A stretch of 64,000 nt of DNA from the NCBI RefSeq assembly GCF_000787695.1, contig NZ_BBPH01000001.1, positions 81,275-145,274 of the forward strand, given 5' to 3'. A model generated the notes under the pieces. That model worked only from the letters and a program-made list of their open reading frames with translations, had not been told where the DNA came from and made no database searches. Origin of the DNA: Paracoccus sp. PAMC 22219. GTDB taxonomy: Bacteria > Pseudomonadota > Alphaproteobacteria > Rhodobacterales > Rhodobacteraceae. This document shows, one piece after another, positions 8,694 through 18,752 of the stretch. A program made the position numbers and the translations under genes. Within the stretch, counting starts at the first letter, position 1. Each line of letters opens with the position of its first letter.

Positions 8694-8805
8694 ACTTTCT
8701 GTCGCTGCCAGTCTTCCCTGGCGGCGTGAGGCGGTGTTTAGGCAAAGCCGCGAGAGGCTGCAAGCCAAAAAATAACGCCCACCCGAAAAAAATCGCAAGC
8801 TGCCT

Positions 8806-9734
8806 TCAGGCGCCAAGAAACCCTGCGAAAATAAGCCACAAGGGCAAGGTCAGTGCCGCAAGGACGGTCTGCCAGGTGAAGATCGCGGCATAGAAATCGG
8901 CGTCCCCGCCCATCTGGCGCGCCAGAATATAGCCGACGGGCGCCCCCGGCGCGGCGGTGGCCAGCACGCCCGACGCGACCTGTCCCGCGGGCAGGCCGAT
9001 CATCAGCGCGGCCGCCAGAAAGATCACCGGGCACAGCGCCAACCGCATCCACACCCCCAGCCACAGCGCCGGGTCGCGCTGCCACAGCGCGCGGGGTCGA
9101 TCCCCGCGCCCACCGCCAGCAGACCCACGGCCAGCGCCCCCTGCCCCAGCCAGTCCAGCGGCGACAGCACCCATGCGGGCAGCGCGATCCCCGACAGGTT
9201 CAGCACCAGCCCCGCCACGCAGGACAGCACCATCGGGTTGCGCCCGATCTCTGCCCCGATGCGGGCGGCGGCCCCCGCGGGTCGCGGACCGTCAGACAGC
9301 AGCGTCAGCGCCACGATGGCCGCGATGTTGAACGCCGGAATCAGGAACGCGAATGCCACAGCCAGATCGCCAAGCGCCTGCCCGCCAAGCCCCTGGGCCG
9401 CGACCGCCAGGATCAGCAGCGAATTGAACCGCAGCGCGCCCTGGAACAGCGAACTGCTGCGCGGCCCGGTCTGGCCCCGCCGCCTGGCCCAGATCAGCGC
9501 CAGCGCCCCGGTGACCGCAAAGGCCAGCGTCAGCGCGGCCAGATAGGGGCCAAGCCGTCCCAGGGACAGTTCCGACCGATAGATCGACGTCAGCAGGATC
9601 GCGGGGAACAGCACGCGGTATCCCAGCTGTTCGATCCCAGGCCAGCTGGCGGCGTGGATCAGCCCGCCGCGCCGGGCCAGATGGCCCAGCACGACCAATG
9701 CGATGACGGGGATGATGGCCAGGGCTGCTTGCAT
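8806..9734 (-). CDS. AEC family auxin efflux carrier-like transporter, interrupted by a one-base deletion
   Basis: The reconstructed protein has about 309 residues and some ten hydrophobic segments. It begins MQAALAIIPVIALVVLGHLA and ends LPLWLIFAGFLGA, the usual AEC length and pattern. The N-terminal frame runs to GLLAVGAGIDP. The C-terminal frame resumes at RALWQRDPALWLGVWMRL. The join falls at the G run 9093-9096 (+ strand); adding one C to the coding-strand run CCCC restores GIDPRALWQ exactly. AEC proteins move auxin-like or dicarboxylate compounds outward; the substrate here is unknown. AAAGG precedes the start. The length (929 bases, one short of a multiple of three) fits a single lost base, probably a sequencing error. 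Confidence 0.8.
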
Positions 9735-9809
9735 GGGGCACCTTTCGGCCGTGCGTCTTGCGGCCTTTCGCGCGGGGTTGTAGACCCGCGGCCAACGAAA
9801 GGAAACGTC

Positions 9810-10093
9810 ATGTCGATCACCGAGGATCAGGCCCGCAAGGTCGCCCATCTGGCGCGCATCGCGGTCGATGATGCCGCCCTGCCCGCCCTGGCGCGCGATC
9901 TGTCCGGCATCCTGCATTTCATGGACCAGCTGAACGAGGTCGATGTCGAGGGCGTGGAACCCATGACCGGCGTCACCCCCATGCGCCTGAAGCGGCGCGA
10001 GGACGTGGTGACCTCGGGGGGCATGGCCGACAAGATCCTGTCGAACGCCCCCGACGCCCGCGAGGGGTTCTTTGCCGTGCCGAAGGTGGTGGA

Positions 10094-10097
<4 letters not shown>
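9810..10097 (+). CDS. gatC: aspartyl/glutamyl-tRNA amidotransferase subunit C
   Basis: 95 residues, the standard GatC length, beginning [19 protein letters not shown] and ending FFAVPKVVE. GatC stabilises the GatA-GatB complex that converts Glu-tRNA(Gln) and Asp-tRNA(Asn) to the amidated forms in bacteria lacking the direct synthetases. AAAGGA lies about seven bases before the ATG. The stop overlaps the gatA start (ATGA), so the two subunits are co-translated. gatB is not in the window. The gene is divergent from the AEC transporter. Confidence 0.95.
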
Positions 10098-11578
<1,481 letters not shown>

Positions 11579-11607
11579 CGTCCGGCGAAACGGACAAGGG
11601 GGGCGCC

Positions 11608-11874
11608 ATGCGCGGCTGGTGGATGATCGGGGTGCTGGCGCTGGCCGGATGCGGGGAGCACCGGGGCTGGAACCCGAACTATCAGTTCGAGGCCGACCGC
11701 TATGGCCAGTACCGCACCGCGCGAGAGGCGGCCTTGGTCACGGGCGCCACCCCGGCGGCGACGATTCCTATCGCGCTGCCGGTCCAGGCCCCCACCGGCG
11801 CGCAGATCGCCGGGTCCGACCCGGTGCCGATCCCGGCCACCAAGGGCCTGCGCATCCGCCGCCCCGCGCCATAG
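11608..11874 (+). CDS. small predicted lipoprotein
   Basis: 88 residues. The N-terminus MRGWWMIGVLALAGC is a short lipoprotein signal with a lipobox (LALAGC), so the cysteine would be lipidated and the protein anchored in a membrane. The mature part is about 75 residues, rich in Ala, Pro and Thr, with WNPNYQFEADRYGQYRTAREAA as its most distinctive part. I do not recognise a named family; the pattern recurs in small Rhodobacterales lipoproteins as far as I recall. AAGGGGGG precedes the ATG. It lies between gatA and a peptidoglycan amidase, eight bases before the latter's GTG, so a cell-wall link is possible but unproven. Confidence 0.65.
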   Translation: MRGWWMIGVLALAGCGEHRGWNPNYQFEADRYGQYRTAREAALVTGATPAATIPIALPVQAPTGAQIAGSDPVPIPATKGLRIRRPAP

Positions 11875-11881
11875 GGCGCAG

Positions 11882-12526
11882 GTGACCGACTTTCCCAGCC
11901 CGAATCACGGCGACCGCCGCGGGCAGGTGCCATCGCTGATCGTGATCCACTATACCGGCATGGCCGATGCCGCCTTGGCCCGCGCCCGCCTGTGCGACGC
12001 CGCGGCCGAGGTCAGCGCCCATTGGCTGATCGCCGAAGACGGCACGACCGAACCGCTGGTCTGCGAGACCCGCCGCGCCTGGCATGCCGGCGCGGGCGCG
12101 TGGCAGGGCCTGGACGACCTGAACAGTCGGTCCATCGGGATCGAACTGGCCAATCCGGGCGACCGCCCCTATCCCGCGCCGCAGATGGCCGCGCTGCGCC
12201 GCCTGCTGCGGGACATCATGGACCGCTGGTCCATCGGGCCCGCCGCGGTCATCGCCCATTCCGACCTGGCGCCCGGGCGCAAGATCGACCCCGGCCCGCG
12301 CTTTGACTGGGAGGGCTTGGCGGCCGAGGGGCTGGCGACCTTTGCCCGTCCCGCGCCCACCGACCCGGACCCCGCGCTGGCCGGGGGCCTGTCGGCCCTG
12401 GGCTATCCAGACGTCCCCGCGCGTCTGGACGCGTTCCGGCTGCGCCACCGTCCCTGGGCCACGGGCCCCGAGACCGCCGACGACCGCCGCACTGTCGCGC
12501 GCCTTCTTCGCAACCCCGCCCCTTGA
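11882..12526 (+). CDS. N-acetylmuramoyl-L-alanine amidase (Amidase_2, AmiD/AmpD-like)
   Basis: 214 residues from a GTG start; no ATG is available between the upstream lipoprotein stop and the conserved region. Zinc-ligand positions of the family are visible: the His in LIVIHYTGM, the His in IAHSDLAPGRKIDPG and the Asp of that same motif. ELANPG is also typical. The enzyme cleaves the bond between N-acetylmuramic acid and L-alanine of muropeptides, so it acts in cell-wall recycling or turnover. There is no signal peptide, which favours a cytoplasmic AmpD-type role. The C-terminal 60 residues (YPDVPARLDAFRLRHRP) resemble the peptidoglycan-binding-like tail of AmiD. The gene probably shares a transcript with the lipoprotein. 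Confidence 0.85.
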   Translation: MTDFPSPNHGDRRGQVPSLIVIHYTGMADAALARARLCDAAAEVSAHWLIAEDGTTEPLVCETRRAWHAGAGAWQGLDDLNSRSIGIELANPGDRPYPAPQMAALRRLLRDIMDRWSIGPAAVIAHSDLAPGRKIDPGPRFDWEGLAAEGLATFARPAPTDPDPALAGGLSALGYPDVPARLDAFRLRHRPWATGPETADDRRTVARLLRNPAP

Positions 12527-12557
12527 CGCCCCCGGCGCCGCGTCCCATACGGGCGAC

Positions 12558-12932
12558 GCGCGGAGGGCTGGATGACCGCGGCAGGCTTGCCTGTCGAGGA
12601 AAGTCCGGACTCCATGAGGCAATGGTGCCGGGTAACGCCCGGCGGGGGCAACCCCAGGGACAGCGCCACAGAGAACAGACCGCCCATGTCCGCATGGGTA
12701 AGGGTGAAACGGTGGGGTAAGAGCCCACCGGGGGGCTGGCAACAGCGCCCGCATGGCAAGCCCCACCAGGAGCAATGCCGAATAGGGATCGCGCGCGGAG
12801 CAATCCGCAGGGCCGCCTTGCCCCAGCAGATCCGGGTAGGCAGCTAGATCCGTCCGGTAACGGACGGACCAGAGGAATGGTCATCCAGCCGCGCAAGCGG
12901 TGGACAAAATCCGGCTTACAGGCCCTCCGCGC
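12558..12932 (+). ncRNA. rnpB: RNase P RNA component (class A)
   Basis: The universally conserved elements are present in order: the GAGGAAAGTCCGGACTCC box at about 12596, the CAGAGGAATG element near 12869, and the 3' ACAAAATCCGGCTTA element near 12904. The ends pair: GCGCGGAGGGC at 12558-12568 is complementary to GCCCTCCGCGC at 12922-12932, forming P1. The length of about 375 bases is normal for a proteobacterial type A RNA. It is the ribozyme that removes 5' leaders from pre-tRNAs. Short open frames across this interval are fortuitous. The ends are set by P1 pairing and may be off by a few bases. Confidence 0.95.
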
Positions 12933-12935
12933 AAC

Positions 12936-13385
12936 TCAGGCCTTCTTGCCGCTCTTGCCCCGCGCCTCGGTCGCGGTGGCGATCGCCTTGGCGGATTCGC
13001 CCTGCATCTTCTGGGTAAAGGCGACCATCTGCGCGGCATAGGTCTCGGCCCAATCGGCGAATGCGTTGCCTCCCGATCCGCCCGTGGCGGACATGGCCTT
13101 GCTGCGCATCTCCTCTCCCTGCTTCTGCATCGTGGCGAACTGGTCCTCCCAGGCCTTCTGCATCTGCTGCCACTGGACCTGCATGGCCTCGCTGGCGCCT
13201 TCCATCTGGGCCATGACGCGGGCGTTGACCTCCTGCTGCTGCTGCATGGCTTGGGTCTGCCACTGGCGGGCCTGCTCCATCGCCTCCTCCTGGCCCTTGG
13301 CCATCGCGGCCTGCCATTCGGTCAGGCGTTCCTGGAACTGGCGGGCATTGTCGGTCAGCGTCTTCAGCATGTCGGGCAGTATCAT
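12936..13385 (-). CDS. conserved coiled-coil protein of unknown function
   Basis: 149 residues beginning MILPDMLKTLTDNARQFQ. Residues about 10-120 are almost entirely helical and rich in Gln, Met, Ala and Glu (QQQQEVNARVMAQME), with heptad-like spacing, so a long coiled coil is likely. The tail EARGKSGKKA is basic. The composition resembles phasin-like or other small helical-bundle proteins of Alphaproteobacteria, but no motif proves a family. A strong GGGAGGAG lies before the ATG. The 3' end is four bases from the convergent rnpB 3' end. A strong terminator hairpin lies only 31 bases upstream, so its own promoter must overlap that hairpin or it depends on read-through from mltG. Confidence 0.7.
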   Translation of the reverse strand: MILPDMLKTLTDNARQFQERLTEWQAAMAKGQEEAMEQARQWQTQAMQQQQEVNARVMAQMEGASEAMQVQWQQMQKAWEDQFATMQKQGEEMRSKAMSATGGSGGNAFADWAETYAAQMVAFTQKMQGESAKAIATATEARGKSGKKA

Positions 13386-13415
13386 CACGGCTCCTCCCAA
13401 AGCGATGGGGCCATG

Positions 13416-13452
13416 AGAAAGGCCCCCGGATGCAAGCCTGCGTCCGGGGGCC
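13416..13452 (-). terminator. intrinsic terminator downstream of mltG
   Basis: A perfect 10-bp G/C-rich stem (GGCCCCCGGA with its complement) encloses a loop of about 12 bases and is followed on the minus strand by CCTTTCTC. It lies 24 bases after the mltG stop and upstream of the coiled-coil gene. Confidence 0.75.
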
Positions 13453-13475
13453 GTGTTTGTCAAACGCGGGGCGCG

Positions 13476-14660
13476 TCAATCCGCGGTCTGGACCGGGCTG
13501 TCCGCGGGCAGGCCCTGCTGCCGTTCGATCTCGCGCCAGCGGGCGACGGCGGCGTTGTGTTCGTCCAGCGTGCGGCTGAACGCATGCCCGCCGGTGCCGT
13601 CGGCGACGAAGTACAGATAGTCCGTCTCGTCGGGGTTCAGCGCCGCGCGGATCGCGGCCCGGCCCGGATTGGCGATGGGCGTCGGCGGCAGCCCGTCGAT
13701 CCGATAGGTGTTGAAGGGCGTCGTCGTGTCCAGTTCCGACCGGCGCAATCCGCGGTCCAGGATGCCCTGCCCGTTCGTCACGCCATAGATCACCGTCGGG
13801 TCGGTCTGCAGGCGCATCCCCTGACGCAGGCGGTTCACGAAGACGCTGGCGACCTGCGGGCGTTCGTCCGCCTGCCCCGTCTCCTTCTCCACGATCGAGG
13901 CCATGATCAACGCCTCCTCGGGCGTGTCATAGGGCATGCCGAACGGGCGCGCCTCCCATTCGGCGGCCAGGATCGCGGCCTGGCGGCTGGCCATCTGGGC
14001 CAGGATCGCGTTCCGGTCGCCACCCTTTTCCAGCAGATAGGTGTCGGGGGCCAGGCTGCCCTCGGCCGGGGTCTCCGCCACCTCTCCGGTCAGGAAATCG
14101 GCGGCGCGCAGCGCCTCGACCACCTGCCAGCTGGTCACGCCCTCGGCCATGACCATCGACAGGCGCACGTCGGCGCGGTCCTGCGCCTGGACGATCGGCG
14201 CGGGGCGTTCGCCCTGCGTCGGGTTCCAGCGGGCCACTTCCTCATACGCGCCGGTCTGCGGGTTGGTGTCGCGCAGCAGGACGGTGTTCTCGCGCACGCC
14301 GACACGCACGACAACCTCGGTCCCGCAGGTCGAGGGGCCACCCGCCGTCACCGTCTCGACGATCTGTTCCATGCTGGCCTGCGGCGGCATCAGGAAGCTG
14401 CCGAACTTCAGGTCGCGCGCCTTGTCCATGTAATCGGTGCCGGCGCGAAAGATGTAGGCGTTGGAAATCGCCCCCTGCGCCGCCAGCTGGTTGCTGACCG
14501 CGTTCAGGCTGGCACCCGGAGAGATCTGGACGCATTGCGCGATGGCGCTTGGTCCCGGCCCGCTGAATTCGCGCTTGGCCCAGGCCACCGCGGCCGCAGC
14601 CCCGATCAGCAGCACGATGGCCAGCGTCAGGAAGTTCGAGGCGATATTGCGCCAGATCAT
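13476..14660 (-). CDS. mltG: endolytic murein transglycosylase
   Basis: About 394 residues, formerly YceG. A single N-terminal membrane helix (NFLTLAIVLLIGAAAAVAWA) anchors the periplasmic domain. The catalytic glutamate lies in MASIVEKETGQADERP, and QTDPTVIYG and PFNTYRIDGLPPTPIANPG are conserved family blocks. MltG cuts nascent glycan strands and so helps set their length during peptidoglycan synthesis. The start overlaps the fabF stop (ATGA). The fabF-mltG pair is a common order in Alphaproteobacteria. A terminator follows the gene. Confidence 0.92.
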   Translation of the reverse strand: MIWRNIASNFLTLAIVLLIGAAAAVAWAKREFSGPGPSAIAQCVQISPGASLNAVSNQLAAQGAISNAYIFRAGTDYMDKARDLKFGSFLMPPQASMEQIVETVTAGGPSTCGTEVVVRVGVRENTVLLRDTNPQTGAYEEVARWNPTQGERPAPIVQAQDRADVRLSMVMAEGVTSWQVVEALRAADFLTGEVAETPAEGSLAPDTYLLEKGGDRNAILAQMASRQAAILAAEWEARPFGMPYDTPEEALIMASIVEKETGQADERPQVASVFVNRLRQGMRLQTDPTVIYGVTNGQGILDRGLRRSELDTTTPFNTYRIDGLPPTPIANPGRAAIRAALNPDETDYLYFVADGTGGHAFSRTLDEHNAAVARWREIERQQGLPADSPVQTAD

Positions 14661-15919
14661 CCGGCGACCTTCCCCAGCACCAGGCTGGCATTGGTGCCGC
14701 CAAAGCCAAAGCTGTTGGACAGCGCGATGTCGACCTTGCGGCGCACCGCGGCATTCGCGGCCAGGTCCAGCTTGGGCGTCACGGCAGGGTTGTCCAGGTT
14801 GATCGTCGGCGGACAGATCTGATCGCGGATCGCCAGCACGCAAAAGATCGCCTCGACCGCGCCGGCCGCACCCAGCAGATGGCCGATGCTGGATTTCGTC
14901 GACGACATGACCGCGCCCGATGCGGCGTCGCCCATCAGGCGTTCGACCGCGCCCAGCTCGATCGTGTCGGCCATGGTCGAGGTGCCATGCGCGTTGATGT
15001 AATCGATCCGGTCCGGCGTCAGGTTCGCGCTGCGCAGCGCGGCCTCCATCGCGCGGTACCCGCCATCGCCATCCTCGCTTGGCGCGGTGATGTGATAGGC
15101 GTCGCCTGACATGCCATAGCCCAGCACCTCGGCGTAAATCTTGGCGCCGCGCGCCTTGGCGTGTTCGTATTCCTCCAGCACGACGACGCCCGCACCCTCG
15201 CCCATCACGAACCCGTCGCGGTCGGCGTCATAGGGGCGGCTGGCCGCCTGTGGATCATCGCCCCGCTTGGTCGACAGCGCCTTGCAGGCGTTGAAGCCCG
15301 CGATGCCGATCTCGCTGATCGGGCTTTCCGCGCCGCCCGCGATCATCACGTCCGCATCGCCATAGCGGATCATCCGCGACGCATCCCCGATGGCATGGGC
15401 GCCGGTCGAACAGGCGGTCACGACCGCATGGTTCGGCCCCTTGAACCCGTACCGGATCGACACCTGGCCCGAGATCAGGTTGATCAGCGCGCCCGGAATG
15501 AAGAACGGCGACACCCGCTTGGGCCCACGTTCCTTGATCAGCACCGCTGTCTCCGCGATCGAGGTCAGCCCGCCGATGCCCGACCCGATCATCACGCCCG
15601 TGCGCAGGCGGCTTTCCTCATCCTCGGGCATCCAGCCCGCGTCCGTCACCGCTTGATGCGCGGCCGCGACCCCGTACAGGATGAAGTCGTCCACCTTGCG
15701 GCGGTCCTTGGGCTCCATCCAGTCATTGGCATTGAAGGTGCCATCGGTGCCATCGCCCAAGGGGATCTCGCAGGCGTATTTCGTCACCACGTCGGACGCG
15801 TCGAACCGCGTGATAGGCCCGGCGCCGGATTTCCCGGCCAGCAGACGTTCCCACGTCGCCTCGACCCCCGAGGCCAGCGGCGTGACCATCCCCAACCCGG
15901 TGACAACAACCCTGCGCAT
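14657..15919 (-). CDS. fabF: beta-ketoacyl-ACP synthase II
   Basis: 420 residues. The Cys-His-His catalytic set of condensing enzymes is visible: the nucleophile in VTACSTGAHA, NAHGTSTMADTIE, and SSIGHLLGAAGAVE. The C-terminal SNSFGFGGTNASLV closes the domain. The enzyme condenses malonyl-ACP with acyl-ACP in fatty-acid elongation, including the cis-vaccenate branch. The ATG at 15919 is preceded by AAGGAAA and gives the standard MRRVVVTGLGMVTP start. acpP, which commonly precedes fabF, is not upstream here; the next gene is adenosine kinase. Confidence 0.96.
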   Translation of the reverse strand: MRRVVVTGLGMVTPLASGVEATWERLLAGKSGAGPITRFDASDVVTKYACEIPLGDGTDGTFNANDWMEPKDRRKVDDFILYGVAAAHQAVTDAGWMPEDEESRLRTGVMIGSGIGGLTSIAETAVLIKERGPKRVSPFFIPGALINLISGQVSIRYGFKGPNHAVVTACSTGAHAIGDASRMIRYGDADVMIAGGAESPISEIGIAGFNACKALSTKRGDDPQAASRPYDADRDGFVMGEGAGVVVLEEYEHAKARGAKIYAEVLGYGMSGDAYHITAPSEDGDGGYRAMEAALRSANLTPDRIDYINAHGTSTMADTIELGAVERLMGDAASGAVMSSTKSSIGHLLGAAGAVEAIFCVLAIRDQICPPTINLDNPAVTPKLDLAANAAVRRKVDIALSNSFGFGGTNASLVLGKVAG

Positions 15920-16020
15920 CCATGTTTCCTTAACTGTTCGCGATTTTCTCCGTGATACACGCGCGCCCCCCCTCACGCAACGCCACGAAACCGCGATGGG
16001 CGGGGCATGGCAGCACGCCG

Positions 16021-16065
16021 CCGGGGGGTCCGGGGGGCTGGCCCCCCGGCACGTCGCGGGACGCA
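16021..16065 (+). repeat. stop-proximal GC hairpin repeat, copy B
   Basis: Two G-rich blocks (GGGGGGTCC, then GGGGGG), a CTGG loop, a CCCCCCGG block and the terminal box ACGTCGCGGGACGCA. On the minus strand the box comes first, three bases after the adenosine kinase stop. The GGGGGGCTGGCCCCCC core is a near-perfect hairpin. Copies A and C share the terminal box and hairpin layout. Confidence 0.75.
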
Positions 16066-16067
16066 GA

Positions 16068-17077
16068 TCAGCCCAGGCCCGCGGCCCGGAACTGCGCCAG
16101 GATGTCAGACTGCGGGCGCGCACCCACATGACCGATCACCTCGGACGCCGCGATGATGCCCATCCGGCCCGCGACCTCCAGCGGATGCCCGGATGCCAGC
16201 CCATAGATCAGGCCCGCCGCGAACTGATCGCCCGCCCCGGTCGCGTCCACCGGCACGACGCGCCGCACCGGCACCGTCACCCGCTCTCCGTCGCGGATCA
16301 GGATCGCGTCCTCGCCCGACCGGGTGCAGATCACCGTGCCGCAATCGGCGACCGCCAGCCGCAGCGCCTCCTCCAGGTCCTCGACCTGATACAGCGACTG
16401 CCATTCGTGGACGTTGCCGATCACGTAATCCATCGGACCCGCGACCAGCTTGCGGAAATCGTCGCGGTGGCGGTCCACGCAGAACGGGTCCGACAGGGCG
16501 ATCCCCGCCTGCCCGCCCGCCGCGTGACAGCATTCGGCGGCCTTCAGGAACGCGGCCTTGCCCTTGTCCTTGTCGAACAGATAGCCCTCCAGGAACAGCC
16601 AGCCCGCGCCGTCGAACACCTCGGGCGCGACCTCCTCGGGCCCCAGCTCGGCCGAGATCCCCAGATAGGTGTTCATCGACCGCTCGCCGTCCGGCGTGAC
16701 AAAGATGATCGTGCGCGAGCTGGGCAACGCGCCCCCCGCCACCGGCGCATTCACGAACCGCGTGCCCGCGGCCTCGGTCTGGCGCGCATACAGACGCCCG
16801 ATCTCGTCATCCGCGACGCTGCCGATGAACGCCGTGCGCAGGCCCAGCCCGCCGATGCCCGCCAGCGTGTTCGCCACGCTGCCGCCCGCGACCATGCGCG
16901 CCTGGTCACGGCGCGCGGAATGGTCGTCGGCCTGCGCCGCCATCAAGTACTCGGACCGTTCGCGGTCGACCAGCTGCATGATGCCCTTGGTGATGCCAAG
17001 GGTGTCCAGCCGCGCTTCCTCGGTCGGTGCGATGATGTCCATCACGCATTGCCGATCCCGACGATATAAGGGGTCAT
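16068..17077 (-). CDS. adenosine kinase (PfkB family), with a one-base deletion near the start
   Basis: The reconstructed protein has about 336 residues. From MDIIAPTEEARLDTLG onward the frame is intact, with GGSVANTLAGIGGLG and the ribokinase-family anion-hole/catalytic motif DATGAGDQFAAGLIYG. The typical N-terminus lies in another frame: ATG at 17077 encodes MTPYIVGIGNA, then hits TGA. Adding one G at about 17045 gives MTPYIVGIGNAVMDIIAP, exactly the family start. The ATG at 17077 also overlaps the nth stop (ATGA), supporting it as the true start. The enzyme phosphorylates adenosine, or a related sugar or nucleoside, with ATP. The total length (1010) is one base short of a multiple of three. 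Confidence 0.82.
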
Positions 17078-17736
17078 GCGGTCTTCTCCTCATAGGGGCA
17101 CAGGTCGCGGATCGGGCAGATGCCGCAGCGGGGTTTGCGCGCCTGGCAGACATAGCGCCCGTGCAGGATCAGCCAGTGATGCGCGTGGGTCTGGAACCGG
17201 GCGGGAACGTTGTCCTCGATCGCGCGCTCGACCTCGTCGACGTCGCGGCCGGGGGCGATGCGGGTGCGGTTGCCGACGCGAAAGATATGCGTGTCGACCG
17301 CCTGCGCCGGGTGGCCAAAGGCACAGGACAGCACCACATTCGCGGTCTTGCGCCCGACGCCCGGCAGGCTGGTCAGGGCGGCGCGGCTGTCGGGAACCTG
17401 GCCCGCGTAATCGTCGACCAGGATGCGCGACAGCGCGATGACGTTCTTGGCCTTCTGCCGGAACAGGCCGATGGTACGGATATGCTCGGTCACGCCCTCG
17501 ACGCCCAGCTCCAGCATCTTTTCGGGCGTGTCGGCCACCGCGAACAACCCGCGCGTCGCGCGGTTCACGCCGACATCCGTCGCCTGCGCCGACAGCGCCA
17601 CCGCCACGACCAGGGTGAACGGATTCACGAACAGCAGTTCGGTCTCGGGCGCGGGGTTCGCCTCGGACAGCCGCGAAAAGATCGCGACCTGATCGGCAAA
17701 GGGCAACGGGGGCGGAATGCGACGCTGGATGGCCAT
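17074..17736 (-). CDS. nth: endonuclease III
   Basis: 220 residues. The helix-hairpin-helix LPGVGRKTANVVLS contains the catalytic lysine, and VDTHIFRVGNR carries the catalytic aspartate. The C-terminal CX6CX2CX5C (CQARKPRCGICPIRDLC) binds the [4Fe-4S] cluster. The enzyme is a bifunctional DNA glycosylase/AP lyase that removes oxidised pyrimidines. The start at 17736 (MAIQRRIPPPLPFADQ) is chosen over longer open frames because the family begins there. The stop overlaps the adenosine kinase start, so the two are probably co-transcribed. Confidence 0.95.
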   Translation of the reverse strand: MAIQRRIPPPLPFADQVAIFSRLSEANPAPETELLFVNPFTLVVAVALSAQATDVGVNRATRGLFAVADTPEKMLELGVEGVTEHIRTIGLFRQKAKNVIALSRILVDDYAGQVPDSRAALTSLPGVGRKTANVVLSCAFGHPAQAVDTHIFRVGNRTRIAPGRDVDEVERAIEDNVPARFQTHAHHWLILHGRYVCQARKPRCGICPIRDLCPYEEKTA

Positions 17737-17981
17737 GCCTGCTTTTGACCGCCGCGGCGCCCGTTTGCAAGCGCGCCCCGCCCCGACCCGCCACGGGCGG
17801 GTTTCTGCCACGTTTCCAGTGACCTCCACGAAACAGTGACTTTCCTTTGGCGCGGAACTGCGACAGCTTGCCACGCGTTGACGGCAGATCCCGGAATCGG
17901 TTCCACCGACCCGCCGGGGCAGCCACGAACGCACCGGGTATGGCACCAAGGCCCGCCCGCGACCCAAGGAAAGGGAGCCCG

Positions 17982-18653
17982 ATGAACCTCCGCAAGACTT
18001 CGATCCTGGCCGTTTGTGGCCTGACCCTGCTGGGCGCCTGCGCGCCCGCGATGACCGATACCGGCACCGGCGCCACCGGCCTCAGCCGCACCCAGCAGGG
18101 CGCGCTGGCGGGCGCCGCCGTGGGCGCGCTGTATGGCGGCACCCGCGACAGCGACAGCAACAACCAGGGCCGTGACGCCGCACGCGCCGCGATCATCGGT
18201 GCCGCCGCAGGTGCGGTCGCCGGCAACATCCTGGACCGCCAGGCGGCGGCGCTGGAACAGTCGATCAGCAACCCGAACGTGCAGATCATCAACCGCGGCA
18301 GCTATCTGCAGGTCATCCTGCCCGAGGGCATCCTGTTCGCCACCGGATCGGCCGCCGTGTCGGGCGTGGCGCAGAACGACCTCTATGCCGTCGCGCGCAA
18401 CCTGAACCAGTACCCGAACAGCCGGGTCGAGGTCGTGGGCCACACCGACAACACCGGCAGCGCCGCCCTGAACCAGGACCTGTCGCAGCGTCGCGCACAA
18501 TCGGTCGCGGGCATCCTGGCCGCCGCCGGCGTGGCATCGGGCCGTCTGTCGGCGCTTGGCGCCAGCTTCAACCAGCCGATCGCGTCGAACGACACCGCCG
18601 CAGGACGCGCCCAGAACCGCCGGGTCGAGATCCTGATCCGTCCCACGCAGTAA
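17982..18653 (+). CDS. OmpA-family outer-membrane lipoprotein with glycine zipper
   Basis: 223 residues. A lipoprotein signal ends at LLGACAP, with the cysteine at about residue 20. A glycine-rich zipper (GALAGAAVGALYGG, later AAAGAVAGNILD) follows, suited to membrane association. The C-terminal 110 residues are an OmpA-like peptidoglycan-binding domain: ILFATGSAAVSG, VVGHTDNTGS and RRAQSVAGIL are diagnostic. The protein would anchor the outer membrane to peptidoglycan, like the Pal/YiaD group. AAGGGAG lies before the ATG. It is monocistronic and followed by a terminator hairpin. The 245 bases upstream would hold its promoter; I can point to no clear element there. Confidence 0.9.
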   Translation: MNLRKTSILAVCGLTLLGACAPAMTDTGTGATGLSRTQQGALAGAAVGALYGGTRDSDSNNQGRDAARAAIIGAAAGAVAGNILDRQAAALEQSISNPNVQIINRGSYLQVILPEGILFATGSAAVSGVAQNDLYAVARNLNQYPNSRVEVVGHTDNTGSAALNQDLSQRRAQSVAGILAAAGVASGRLSALGASFNQPIASNDTAAGRAQNRRVEILIRPTQ

Positions 18654-18671
18654 TCCTGCCGCATCACGACC

Positions 18672-18699
18672 AGAGGCCGGGCCATCGCCCGGCCTCTTT
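18672..18699 (+). terminator. intrinsic terminator after the OmpA lipoprotein gene
   Basis: The stem AGAGGCCGGGC pairs with GCCCGGCCTCT around a four-base loop and is followed by TTTG. It begins 18 bases after the stop codon. Confidence 0.8.
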
Positions 18700-18752
18700 G
18701 CATTGGCGGGGTCCGGTTCTAGGATGTCCTTCCAGAACCCCGGAATCCCGCC

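Noticed and set aside
12523..12900. Short open frames across 12523-12900
   Set aside because: The interval is the RNase P RNA; all its conserved elements are present.
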